64,000 bases of DNA, from positions 6,795,001 through 6,859,000 of the forward strand of contig WPIO01000009.1 in assembly GCA_009760855.2 (NCBI GenBank), read 5' to 3'. Below, in pieces: positions 43,426 to 55,380 of the stretch (within the stretch, counting starts at the first letter, position 1; every line of letters begins with the position of its first letter). Below the pieces are notes generated by a model, which worked only from the letters and a program-made list of their open reading frames with translations, made no database searches and was not told where the DNA came from. The DNA is from Cristatella mucedo. Lineage: Eukaryota; Bryozoa; Phylactolaemata; Cristatellidae. The position numbers and the translations under genes are program-made.

Positions 43426-44047
43426 GGTGATTTGGTGATCTCGGCGTGGTTGCTTGCTGCTGCGTGGCGTGGTGGCAGCTCGGTAGCGTGGCTGCATGAG
43501 GAGTTCCCATTTAGGACTCGAGCGATCCGGGCTTCGGCAGGCTCGTGCATTGGGACGCGGCGGGACAAAGCGCACGCATGCGCATATAGGCGCATTCGCC
43601 ACTGCCGCATCTGATTTCGTCTTCGTTCCGATGCGGCGGAGGCAGCCGGGGTTGGACCGACAGGCCTTGGTGCGAGAGCATACATCTTTCAGGCGCGCCA
43701 GGGAGTTCGTCTTAGGCTAGACAAGGGCCCATTCGCCGGCCTGCTGGCGAGCGGCAATTGTCCTGAACCTTGCTGGTCGAGGTGCAGGTCCTAATAGGCA
43801 GGTCGATCCTGCGATAAAATTGCCGAGTCACCACCTTCAAAAGAACAAACGAGCTTGAGTGATGTTTAACAAATGCGACTGAATGCAAACGTGAATAACG
43901 CCGAAGAGCTGGCTTTGGGCACAGAGAATTAACGACCATGACGTGCTCAATAATCAATCAATCAATTAATCAATCAATCAATCAGGCTCAAAAATCTCAA
44001 GTCTGCGTCGATGCTCGAGATGCGGGAAAGGAAAGTCGATTTAATTA
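43426..44047. other. Intronic or intergenic sequence with (AATC)n
   Basis: GC-rich then ordinary DNA; an imperfect AATC/ATCA repeat at about 43948-43985. No supported exon. Confidence 0.4.
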
Positions 44048-45215
44048 TAATAATAATAATTATAATAATGCACTTGATAAAGCGCCCTCAGAGAACTTAA
44101 TCTCTTTCTAGGCGCTTTACATTTGCTGCAAAGGGAAATGTAATTGAATAGTGAGTAAAATCATGCTTGATAAACAAACAAAATGAATAACATGGTTAGG
44201 AGTGACATGCACAGGTTCAGCATGCAAATATGGTTAGTGGTAGTATGCATAGAATCAGCAAGCATAAGAACATGTAGGACGAATCACAGGGACCCACTAA
44301 CTTGTATGATAAATAGGTGCATTTTTAGCTTCTTTTTAAATATGGTCAAGTCAGATAATGTCGTGACCCAAGTCTGGAGTGAGTTCGAGGCTTTGGGACC
44401 ATCTCAACTAAAGATACGGTCTCCGAAGGATTTGAGGTTTGTACGAGGTATAGGTAAACAGTTAGATTCCGAAAAACAGGTGGTACGATGCACAGCCTGG
44501 AGGGGAGTAGATCTGATAGATAGGCTGGAGTCAAAGAACGAAGGGACCTAAAAGCGAGTGACAAGACTTTGAAGTCGATGCGTTGCTTGACTGGGAGCCC
44601 GGGCAGGTCGGCGAGAAGTGGAGTGATGTGGCAACTGCGAGGCTCACGACAGACAAGCCTAACCACAGAGTTTTGCACAAGCTGTAATCGCCTGATTGCA
44701 CATGCCGTTATACCAGCAAGGAGTGAGTTACAAAAGTCAAGACGGGATGTCACAAATGCATGGACCAATTTGGATGTGGTTTCCCTATCTAAACAAGCCC
44801 GAATTTAAGCAATGTTATGTAGCTGAAAGTAGGCAGACTTGGCTGTAGAGCTGATGCGGTCGTATAATGAAAGGTCACTTTGGAACACGACGTCTAGATT
44901 TGTGCAGATTCAACAGGAGATATGCTGGCAGAGGCGATTTTGAGCGTCATCCTTTGCAATTTCTGAACACTTGGTTTGCCTATAACTAGCGAGTTAGTTT
45001 TACCATCATTCATTTTAAGAAAGTTTGCTGCCATCCATACGCGGATGTCATCAATACATGCTGCAAGGGAGTTGAGAGAATTCAACTTGCTGGAGGGCTG
45101 GAAGGGATCAAAGCAAACGTACAAACGAGTGTCGTCTGCGTATAAGTGAAAGCCTAGATTGTGCTAGGCAATCACATTGGCTAGAGGGAGAGTATAAACC
45201 CTGAAAAGAACAGGA
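44048..45215 (-). mobile_element. L2-A LINE, 5'-truncated copy
   Basis: Plus-strand start TAATAATGCACTTGATAAAGCGCC (tail and hairpin) to RT region at 45215; minus strand [47 protein letters not shown]. Several frameshifts. Confidence 0.85.
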
Positions 45216-45832
45216 CCAAACTGGGTTACTGGGAGCCGAGCTGGGTCCCAGGTGAGCTACGGAGACAGCCAGCGAAAATCCATCCCGTGACCTGACGACA
45301 TCAATAAGGAAAAAGCTACGAACACGCTCGCTCTCGCCGCGTTGGCAGGATCCACCTACATCGCCGATCCGGGAGCTTAGGCCTGCCGATGACGTATATG
45401 CTGTCGCCAACGAATTGACACACTTCCTTCGCAGCACAAATGAAGAGCGCAGAAAGAGGCTCGTCCACCTTGGCGCTCCACGCAAATTTGATTGTAATAT
45501 TATTGTTCTTATAATTAAAATTGGCCGCGTGCGAAAGTAAACAACTGAAGGACCAAAAGGTACTTCTGAAAACTACCACTGGGAAGGCAAAAGGTTAAGG
45601 ACGAAGAAATATCTAGAGGCTACCATCTCGCTATCCACAATTCGTCGCACAAGTTCAGCGGCGGTGTACCGCACCCCGCTCACTCACCGCCGCCGCCCCC
45701 CCCCCCCCGATGCACCTCGAGTTGCCGACTAGCGAACGGCGAGCGGGAAGTGAAAGCGTTCGTTTGGGCTACCATTGCCGATCGCCATTGCGCATAGTGA
45801 CTCTCCGCTTTATTGCCACCACTTCCGCTTAG
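45216..45832. other. Unassigned sequence with a LINE-like tail
   Basis: GCAGCACAAATGAAGAGCGC..GGCGCTCC..TTGTAATATTATTGTT (about 45430-45515) resembles a LINE 3' hairpin and tail of a third family. A C-homopolymer lies at about 45698-45710. Confidence 0.35.
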
Positions 45833-46075
45833 GTTACTGGTAGCGTGACTACGATTTGAGCGTCGGCTCGAGCCCGACTCCAGTTTGCGGTTTCTTCAAT
45901 GGCTCGCTGTGTGGCCACTTCACCGGATCGATGTATAATTATCAGAACGTAACCTTTAAATGTCCGCCGTCCACAGTTGGAAGATACGTGAGCTTGCATA
46001 TCATGGCGATCGGGGATGACAATTTCTTGGAGCGTAGCCTACGATCGGAGTCTACTGAGTCTCCGCCCTAGCCCA
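45833..46075 (+). pseudogene. Fucolectin-like exon (second half), unit C
   Basis: From DYDLSVGSSPTPVCGFF the frame reads NGSLCGHF, NVTFKCPPSTVGRYVSLHIM, GDDNFLE and ends TESPP then TAG. CG.., C-x-P-x-T-x-GRYV are hallmarks of the C-terminal half of F-type lectins, but the usual Leu-Cys-Glu-Val end is missing. An in-frame TAG lies close after the acceptor (about 45841-45843). NGS and NVT are possible N-glycosylation sites. Better preserved than the 33639 copy. Confidence 0.5.
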
Positions 46076-46489
46076 CTGAGCGAGGGCGGGGCGGCGGCGG
46101 CGGCGGCGGCCCGGCCTCGGTCGACGCCGCGCCGCACGATGCCGGCGGGACGGAGCTGATCCACATTCGGCGCCGTCGCGTCGCAGGCGCGTTTCGTTGG
46201 TTCGAGACTTTTGACTGACTCAAAACTGCGAGAATTGCCCTCTGCAGACGACGCGAGTTTCTCGGGTCGTCGACTACTGCGAAGCGGCTGCCGAGAGCGC
46301 CCGACGCTGCAGCAGCAGCCGCCGCCAAGAAATAGCCCCAACGATGGCGCCACTTCTATAATAAATGGTGGCTACTCGCTAGAGTTCTACTTTACTCGCT
46401 CACCTCCTTTTTCTCACGCCGTTCACGCAGCAATCCTAGCCGTGCTTCGTCTCGTTCCCGACGACGTTCCTTCGCTAATCCGCGACCGA
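46076..46489. other. GC-rich unassigned sequence
   Basis: GGCGGCGG-rich DNA. Open frames on both strands look compositional. Confidence 0.35.
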
Positions 46490-46625
46490 CGCGATGCAAC
46501 TATCCGATCGTGCTTCCTTTGCAGCACTTTTAAAGCGCCTAGAAAGAGATTGAGTTCTCTGAGGGCGCTTTATCAAACGTATTTGTTATTATTACTATTA
46601 TTACTATTATTTTTATTTTTATTAT
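46490..46625 (+). mobile_element. L2-A 3' tail fragment
   Basis: TTTGCAGCACTTTTAAAGCGCC, hairpin, then a long ATTATTACTATTATTTT tail. Confidence 0.8.
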
Positions 46626-48095
46626 GCAGCTAAAGCTATCTAGAGCCATCCAGACATGCGCAGTGTCGGAGCGTGCTCAGCTGCTGCCAAATAAAATAAG
46701 AGCGAGCCGCGGGACTCCGTCGGAAAACGTGCTCGCACTCGCAGGTTTCTTACTGACAGACCTTCAGGCGGCTCGATACTCAGATAGCCACCAAAGCAAT
46801 TAGTCCTCGTAACTAGTTGCTCCAGCGCAGCAGACGAACTCGCTGCGATGGCAGCGAAATGAAGAAGTCGCGTGACTGTAATCGTGACGAGTAAATCGCG
46901 GTTAGGCGCTGGCGCCATCGCGGCTTGGAGGAGCTCGCCCTCGAAGCCGGATGTAGGATTGCTTTCACTCGGGCCAATGCAGGCTGACGCGCTCGCGAAT
47001 GTACACTACAATGCGAATACAAATGCAATACGCTGCTGAACAATGCGAAGCGCTACGATACAATACGCTATAGCTACTTAGCTGTTGGTGGTGTCGAGAA
47101 ACTGGCCGCGACGAATGTTTGTACGAGCCACTCGGTCGTCACAGACAGGTTGCCGCCACCAGCGAGCTTTTGTTCTGCCGTTTCCGCATCTCGTGGATGA
47201 TAATGGCGTCGGAGAAAGGCAAACCAATTCAAAGAGCCATCGAGCGGCGCCAATGCGAACGCACACGAATGCATCTCTTTGGCGTCTCTCGGTGGCTGAT
47301 CCCGCCCTTAATTTCTAATCTACTAGCTGTAATGCACATGCACACGGACGTTTCAATGATTCGACTAGTGACTCGAATGAGCAGCTCTGAATGAGCAGAA
47401 GTACACTTCTTTACGCTGTGGAAATAGTCTTGCTACGTCAAGGAATGTGCACTCTTCGTTACTACAGCGTTCTGCTGCTGTCAGCAAAGCTGTGTGTGTG
47501 AGTGCGTACGCTCTGTTGCTCTATTGTCCGTTTGTTGTTGTTCGTATTTCGCTATTCGAGACATAGGACGGCTTAGTGCCCTGTGATTTGGGCTACTGCC
47601 TCTAATACTCGTTGGTCAACGAGCATTCTCCACATTTTGGCCTTCGATGTCTGCCTTTTGATTTACATTAATGGCTGGATCCTTTGGTGAAGGTATTAAA
47701 ATATAGATCCCACCATGTGTGTATACATGCTTGCATGCCCGTCTTTAACTACAGGCATCCCTTGTGCATGTACCTGTGTACTTATATTCTTTTCCAGTGG
47801 CTGAGCCAGGATTTTCGTCTAAGGGCAAGATCTGCAAAACTGTTTTATTCAGGAAGTAAGACCCACGAGATTTTCCTGTTGACCCACTAGATCTCCAAAT
47901 AATAAAAAATTATAGCATAAAATTATCTTTATCCAACCTTAACTCGGCGGTAGCCCATCGAAGGGAATTCAGGTGGAATTTCGTCGTCGGTGACCGTTCG
48001 GAGAGCGTTGGAATAGGAGGTGGCCCAGGTCGCAGTCCCGTTGTAAGGGTTTAAATGCCATCCCCCGGATCCGCCGCGGTTTGCATGTATCTGTA
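46626..48095. other. Unassigned region
   Basis: About 1.5 kb of ordinary composition. Overlapping frames at 47074-47394 on both strands show no recognised domain. No repeat recognised. Confidence 0.35.
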
Positions 48096-48645
48096 ATAAT
48101 AATAATAGTGTACTTGATAAAGTGCACTCAGATAACTTAATCTCTTTCTAGGCGCTTTACAATTGCTGCAAAGGGAAATGCAATTGAATGGTAAGTAAAA
48201 TCATGCTTGAAAAACAAACAAAATGAATAACATGGTTAGGGGTGACATGCACAGGGTCAGCATGCAAATGTGGTTAGTGGCAACATGCACAGTGTCAGCA
48301 CGCATAAGCACGTCAAGGACGAATCACAGGGACCCACTAAATGCTGTCCTAAATAGGTGTTTTTAAGTTCCTTTTAAATGTGGTCAGGTGAGGGGATGTT
48401 CTGACGCAGGTCGGGAGGGAGTTCCAGGCTTTGGGAGCATACGAACTAAATGCGTGGTCTCCAAAGGATTTGAGGTTTGTACGACGTATTTCTAGACTGT
48501 TGGATTCCGAAAAGCGGGTGGTACGATGCTTGGCCTGATGGGGGAGTATGTCGGAGAGATAGGCTGGAGCCATAGAATGAAGAGACCTAAAAGTGAGCGA
48601 CAATACCTTGAAGTCAATCCGTTGCTTGACTGGAAGCCAGTAACT
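48096..48645 (-). mobile_element. L2-A LINE, 5'-truncated copy
   Basis: Tail and hairpin at 48096-48175, then 3' UTR and ORF end; truncated at CTTGACTGGAAGCCAG (48640), followed by a short CATAGCCATACCA direct repeat of other origin. Confidence 0.85.
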
Positions 48646-49100
48646 CTACATAGCCATACCATACAGACAACTCCACATAGCCATACCACACAGACTCGGC
48701 GGACGTTTTGCAGGCGAGTTTACTTACAGACTAAATAAAGCCGAAACAATTTTTTGGTGTGAAAAGCTGAGTCAGGGCAGTCGGTGAATAAGTCGCACAG
48801 ATATGGCGGCGCGTCGTGGTTGGAGAGGTTGTACCGGGGTTGACAGAGCGCCGGAAATGTCACTGCTATTTCCGGTGCAATTGCGCTGTATTAGCCCAGG
48901 TCGCTGCAGTCGATTGGAATAGACTGCTTGAGAACAAGCAAGCACAATGGAGCAGATTTTTGTCGTCGAAACACTAGAATGATATCGTAGTGTAATACGA
49001 TATCCATCTTGGAACTCCGGGCTGTGATTTTTTGTTGCTTTTTGGCGGATTAAAGTAGATTGTGGTAGTGACCCGCGTCTATATAATATAAAAATAATAC
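48646..49100. other. Intergenic, possible single satellite-like monomer
   Basis: GCAGTCGATTGGAATAGACTG (48911) and TTAAAGTAGATTGTGGTAG (49055), in reverse complement, resemble the CAATCGACTG and CAATCCAC blocks of the 16270-19330 satellite. Weak match only. Confidence 0.25.
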
Positions 49101-49243
49101 GAGCTGATTTAACAGCCTCTTTTGTATAGCGGCAGAAGAATTATTATGGCTAGCACCACCGCTTGCAGCAGCAATGAAGGATCGTCTGCAGCAGGATTCA
49201 AACCCCTGACCTCACGATCAAGGTCGTGAAAAGCAACCGCCAT

Positions 49244-49245
<2 letters not shown>
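49101..49245 (-). mobile_element. tRNA-derived SINE, type II
   Basis: Reverse complement carries the B-box-like GGTTTGAATCCTGC, TAGCCATAATAATTCTTCTGC and the end GAGGCTGTTAAATCAGCTCG. Confidence 0.8.
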
Positions 49246-49249
<4 letters not shown>

Positions 49250-49277
<28 letters not shown>

Positions 49278-49278
49278 T
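49250..49278. repeat. (TA)n microsatellite between two SINEs
   Basis: CATATATATA run between the type II and type I SINEs, likely derived from the tail of one of them. Confidence 0.8.
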
Positions 49279-49388
49279 AATCTTAATTTCTATTCAGGTG
49301 CTTCATATATGCATCGGGGCTCGAGCCCGCGACCTCAGACCTGGTTGGGGCGAGCACCTTAACCGCTGGACCAAACTAGCTCGGCATA
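49279..49388 (-). mobile_element. tRNA-derived SINE, type I
   Basis: Reverse complement reads GCCGAGCTAGTTTGGTCCAG and GTCGCGGGCTCGAGCCCCGA, then a shortened L2-like end CACCTGAATAGAAATTAAG. Confidence 0.8.
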
Positions 49389-50545
49389 GTGAGCCATCGC
49401 GGCTCTCTGGAGCCCATACGCACGATAATTCGAGAGCACAAAGGCCTGAAATTTGGCGGGTGCATTATAACTGCGGTGCACTAGAACAGTCGCGCAAAAT
49501 TTCGAGCATGGCGCACGCGATTTCCGGCGGGATCTTCAATTAGAGCTGTGGATTGCAGCAATCCGTCGAACCGACCGCGAAGTTAGCTGCGTTACCTGGC
49601 GGCGGCACGATCGCGGAGCGTCCGATGAGGCGCGCAGCGGGTGCTCGCTTATGACATTACTACGCTGCCCGCGACATTGCATTACACACGGCGTTGCATA
49701 ACTGTGCTAACCACATCTGAGGGCGTGCCGCGCGCGAGCCCCTCCGTAGGGCGCACGCGCCAGTAAGACAGCCACACTCTGCTGGCCTACAGCGCCGGCG
49801 GAGCCTTGCTCTCGACCTCTCTCGCGGAGCACCGTGCGAGCATCTGTTCGTGCACACAGCTCCTCGCCGTCGACGTTCTTGGTCGAATTTCAAATTCATC
49901 GAATTTCTTGGTCGTCTTTCAAATTCATCTCGGGCTGCGGCCCTCGCTTGAAGCGTAGGAAGGCGGCTGCAGCCTCGAGACGCCACCGCGAGGGCGCCGC
50001 GTCCTGTCATAGCTCGATGACAGGACGCGCGTGCTTTCGTGCGCACTGTGGCAACAGACTGGGTCGTCGCTGCTTGGCGACGAGCGTTGAAGCGGGCGAT
50101 ACCGGAGGGGGCCAAGCCTGGCAAACCCATGCAAGTACGTACGGGCGACCCCCCCCCCCATCACCGCCACCACCCGGTCCAAAAACGCTTCGTCTCAGCC
50201 AACGCGCTCGCTGTGTTGCCCCTCCCACTGCCGCATCGCTCGACCTCAGCCGCGTGAGCCAACGCGGCGATGCGTTCGGCTCGCGAGCAGACCGGATAGC
50301 CGAGCTAAGGCTCGATGTCGGCGCACGCGCGATTTGCCCTTTGGTCTGGGGGCGGAACAAGCTAGCGGTTGACGTCACATACCCACCCACCCCACCCCGT
50401 GTGACCCGATGAGAATTGCGTTCGCTACAGCGACGCTCTTGAACTTCTTCACGTGATCTGTTTGGTCCGGCCGGGTTTCCGCTGGTTCTTGCCGCACTGC
50501 AGCTACCGTTACTGCGGTTCGCACTCGCGCTCTCCCGACTTCACC
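49389..50545 (+). promoter_or_regulatory. CpG-rich upstream region of V-ATPase subunit E gene
   Basis: From about 49550 the DNA is rich in C, G and CpG up to the start codon. No TATA box is obvious just upstream. TCTCCCGACTTCACC precedes the ATG. Promoter role is inferred from position and composition only. A 192-codon frame at 49834-50412 is most likely compositional. Confidence 0.4.
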
Positions 50546-50578
50546 ATGGCTCTCAGCGATGCCGACGTCCAGAAGCAG
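50546..50578 (+). CDS. ATP6V1E: V-ATPase E exon 1
   Basis: CACCATGG start context. Encodes [11 protein letters not shown], identical to the start of many animal subunit E proteins, and ends CAG at a GTTTGT donor in phase 0. Confidence 0.95.
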
Positions 50579-52095
50579 GTTTGTCGAGCTGATTTTCTGG
50601 CGAGACTGTGAGCGCCGAAAGCTCTGGGCGAATCAAAAGCTGCGGTCGAGCTCGCCCTGCCCGCTGTTCCGGGAGTCACGCGACCTCTGCCTGCGCTTGC
50701 AACCAATATTGATTGTGGCAAGGCTCCTCAATGCGGTGATAATCAGCTGGTGTATTACTGAGCCACTTATTTGCTTCCTTGTTGAGTCGCGGGAATGCGT
50801 GGCGTAACTGCGGTGCTAGTGGATGCTCGACTCGGAGAGGTCTTTTGTAGATACCGTGTCGTGTCTGCTTTTTTGCTCGCTCCTCTAGTGGCGAAGCGCG
50901 TAGCCGTTTCGCAGCTGCAATTCGTAGACGCGTTTAGATAGACTTTCTGCTAGTTACGTTTTGCTTACGTTGCCAACTGTTGAATCCGATACGTTAGAAT
51001 GCATATGTTGGCAGCTCGATACCGGCTGTGCCAGTTAATTCCGGTTCACGTCTATCTCCTTTGCTCGCATCTCCGCCATTAGTTTCAGCTCCCGGACGGC
51101 GGCGGTGCACGTAGCTGGCGTCGTGTGTGGAGCTTTGACCCAGCATCTGCATTGCGTGCTGATGCCCCGAGGCCAGCTGGTACCCTCCCCCTTTACCGGG
51201 GCGAGCCCCTTTCTCGCTAGATGGCCGGGATGGCGTGAGCCCACCACCACCACCACCGCACAGGATTGACCGCTCTGTATACCAGTGGCCCAAGCCGCAC
51301 GTGGTGCTGCCTACGCATGCTGCCGCCACCGGTCTGTCGTTGGTGGTCGTCGTTGAATCTCGGATCTAGTTTAAAAACTAACCCGTTAACCACGAACAGC
51401 CGCCATTTGGGATCTTACATCTGACTCGGTGCGTCAGCGATTTCTCGGTATTGACTAATTCGAATCACCATTCATTCAGTCTCGCGGTATTGCAGTTCTT
51501 TTTACAATTGTCACACATCACTGAACGGTTTGCCCTGTATGTCTCACTCGACGCGCCTCACTCTATGTGCCTGTATCAAATGCAGAGCTCGTGCGGCCTG
51601 GCGGTACTGTACACAATTTATAGCTTCCAGTCGGACGATGTTCTTGCTCCTTTGACTAAGAGGCCGTCGGATCTGCTGACCTTCCTTTATTCTACTTTCA
51701 CACTCTCGTCTTTCCATGTGCACGTGTGTGCAGGTATGCTCACTCGGGTTTGTGCATGAGCATGTAGTTATGAAAGCCTGAAGTATGTCACGGTTCTGCT
51801 GTTGGCAGTGCCAGTTCTTCGTAATGGGTCTGTTTAAGCTGAGCATACAGAGGTAGATGTACAGAGGCCTATCGACCTGGTCCTTCACTTGGACTGCCGC
51901 GGAAGGGCACATTGGACGCTTACCAAATAGCATGGCCGCCAGCTTTCCAGTGATTGGCAGCAACTAGAAAGGTCAAGGTTTGGCTCTCATTGGCCTATCA
52001 TGGGTATGCCTCCGTGCAGTATGCGCTCAGGCTGTGTTCTGGGACTGTAGCATAGCTTTCATGCGCACAACTTTTGAGGTGTTTGCACACGCTTG

Positions 52096-52153
<58 letters not shown>

Positions 52154-55100
52154 GTGTTTGTGGATGCACACGTGTATGGCTTTGCATGTTATTGCGTGCA
52201 AGTGTATGTTTGTGTGGGTGCATATGTTGGCTCGTGTGTGTATTGTCGTATGTGTGTGTGGGGATTAACTAATGAAGGGCTGTATCGTGCTTAATGCTCA
52301 TGAATTCTGATTGCAATGCTTCTGAAACTGGGCTCACTTACTCACCTGATGAGTTCAAATTGACACCCACAATGCGATCGAGCTTGACTTAGCTGTTGTT
52401 TGTCACCTTGGGATTTGGAGCTACTTGAAATGTACCATATGAACTAACTAAATTTGGAACTGTATTAGTATTACTTCCATTGAGGGGTAGGGCGCTGCTG
52501 AAGAAGCCTAGCTAATGTGGAAACAGGTATGTAGTTAGAGGCATGTATCCATGTATGTCCATCTGTAACTCCACTAAGCCAAAAACGTGAATTGGGTGCT
52601 GCACTAGTTTTGTATAGTGAACACATGGATGGTTTTTGATGTGCAAGCTGTAGCCAATGGACTCTGTCTCACATAACAAAGAGAAGCTTGGTCGCTTCAG
52701 AAGGACAGTCGTGGAAGTAAGTAGCATACAAGTAGCAGAGCAGAGCAGAGTGGAAATGGTGTGCCACAGTCACAGCGGTAGATAAGATGTTGTTGCATAG
52801 GAATTGTGCTAGTGATTTGGACAAGTTTAGGGCATGCAGATCAAAGGCTTTTGTTTTCGATAGTCTCGGAGTGAAAAAATGACATGGCTAGTGTATTGTC
52901 CTTAGAGGATCTGAATGCATGTGGCTGTAACGGTTGTAGGACATTTCCTCCCTGGACTCCCCCCCCCCATATTCCCGCGCTGGTGGACCGTAGGACATTC
53001 CCGACATTTCCCCCATAGGACATTTCCCCCTATGTTGATGAGTGCATAACTAAGAATACTGATGATCAAATGAAGTTCACGCTCTATTAAAATAAAATCA
53101 ATTCAGTATAATTAGAAGAATGAATGAATTGGAAAGATTGTTTTTATTGGAGCAAGCTGCAGCCGCGGTTGCAGTGGCTGTGGCAGCGGCAAGCTATACA
53201 GTTTGGTCTCACAGGATTTCGGTCCCGCTAGACGCTCGTTCTTGCAAATGAGCGCGATGCCTCAGAGGTCTAGTGAGTATAACTCGAGCTCAAGGGATCT
53301 AGTTACGCCCTAATACTCACTAATTAAAGCACGGAATACCAGCAAGGTTGGATTTAGGTGGTGGAGGCGCGACCCGCCCTAAACCCTAAAACTCTAAACC
53401 CTAAACGCTAAACCCGAAAAAACCCTAAATTCTAAACCCGAAAACCTAAAAACACTAAACCCTAAACCATATAGGGGGAATGTCCTACCCCAGGGGGGGG
53501 GGAGATGTCGGGGACGTCCAGGGGGTGGGACATGTCCGTACGTTGCTGTAACTGGTGAAATGCACACGTCAGTACGTTGCTCTAACTGGTGAAGTAGATC
53601 ATGCACGTGTGGATGAGCCGTCTGCCTTATGGATCAGTGTAAACATTTTGTTCTGTATCAGAACGGATTCCAAAGCAACCTCTCGTTAGACGACCATATC
53701 TGCTCCACAGTCAAATCTGCCTATTTTCAGCTTCATAACATTGCTAAAATTCGGGCTTGTTTAGATAAGGATACCACGTTCAAGTTGGTCCATGCATTCG
53801 TGACATCCTGCCTCGACTTCTGCAACTCACTGCTTACTGGCCTACCAGCATGTGCGATCCGGCGATTGCAGCTGGTGCAAAACTCTGCAGCTAGGCTTGT
53901 CTGTCGTGAGCTTTGCAGTTGCCACATTACTCCACTTCTCGCCGACCTGCACTGGCTACCAGTCAAGCAACGGATTGACTTCAAGGTTTTGTCGCTCACT
54001 TTTAGGTCCCTTCATTCTATGGCTCCAGCCTATCTCTCCGACACACTCCTCCATCAGGCCAAGCATCGTACCACCCACTTTTCGGAATCCAACAGTCTGG
54101 AAATACCTCGTACAAACCTCAAATCCTTTGGAGACCATGCATTTAGTTCGTATGCTCCCAAAGACTGGAACTCCCTCCCGACTTTCGTCAGAACATCCCC
54201 TGACCTGACCACATTTAAAAAGAATTCAAAAACATACCTATTTAGGACAGCATTTAGTGGGTCCCTGTGATTCGTCCTTGACGTGCTTATGCGTGCTGAC
54301 ACTGCATGCTGCCACTAACCACATTTGCATGCTGACCCTTTGCATGTCACCCCTAACCATGTTATTCATTTTGTTTCTGTATCAAGCATGATTTTACTCA
54401 CCTTTCAATTGCACTTCCCTTTACAGCAAATGTAAAGCGCCTAGAGAGAGATTAAGTTCTCTGAGGGCGCTTTATCAGGTGCATTATTATTTTTTATTAT
54501 TATTAACGGACCAAGTCATTGCTACTCTTTTCGCAAGCCCAACACTCGCAGACAGCTTGGGTTAAAAGACCATCATCATAGCAGTCGTGCTCATCCCCGC
54601 AACAGTGCTTGGACGATCCTTCTTTTTTCGGCAGCCCTGCCAATGCTTATTCCCAGTAGTCGAGTCAATGGAAATACTTGGGAGCTCTTACGACCTTTTG
54701 CTTGCCACTGCCATGTGGTCACTAATCCTGTACCGGGATCTAATATGACGACTAGCTATAGAGTCGTTTGAATGATGGCAAAGAGAGACTCGCTGTAACA
54801 GTTGTTTGATGACAGAGGAGTGTCTGTTGTGGCAGTGACTTCACATAGTTGGGCCACACGGACTGCACAGCAGCCCAAGTGAGGCAGCTTGTCAGGCGTC
54901 CGATAGGGTCCGAGCTACCGCGTGAGAGAGCTGCTGGATTCTGCTCTGATCGATTCGATAGCGAAGATGACGGTTGCTCGGCCTCAGGGGAGGGCCCGAC
55001 CGGCACACTCGATGCTTGCTAGTCAGTCAGAGGCAGTCGTGCGCTGCGCACGCTTGCCACGCAATGCAGAGCAGCGCTGACAAGGCACGGCAGATACGAA

Positions 55101-55301
55101 TCTCGTGCCGCGGTGCATCGGACTTCGATTTCCTGATGAGCAAACCCATTTTCGTGCACTAACCTGCATAGGTAAGCCGTTGCTGTCAATGACCTTCGTT
55201 CGTATCGTACTTTCTGTAGTGGTTCCTCTTGCTTTGTGCAAGTCGTAGTCATATGATGGCTCCATCTCTCACTCTCTCCCTTCCTTCCTTTCTCTCTCTC
55301 T

Positions 55302-55380
<79 letters not shown>

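Larger units (their letters stand above)
52535..53665 (-). mobile_element. L2-B LINE in intron 1, interrupted
   Basis: 52535-52931 and 53553-53665 together give the L2-B 3' UTR and ORF end in reverse (CCATCTGTAACTCCACTAAG, CTGTCTCACATAACAAAGAG, then CTTATGGATCAGTGTAAAC). A further piece (CTGTACCGGGATCTAATATG, 54729) lies beyond the L2-A insertion. Confidence 0.7.

Noticed and set aside
49834-50412. 192-codon frame upstream of V-ATPase E
   Set aside because: GC-rich compositional frame with open frames on both strands and no domain; lies where the promoter is expected.
53377-53469. True chromosome end
   Set aside because: The array is short, degenerate and inside an insertion in an intron of a gene that continues on both sides.
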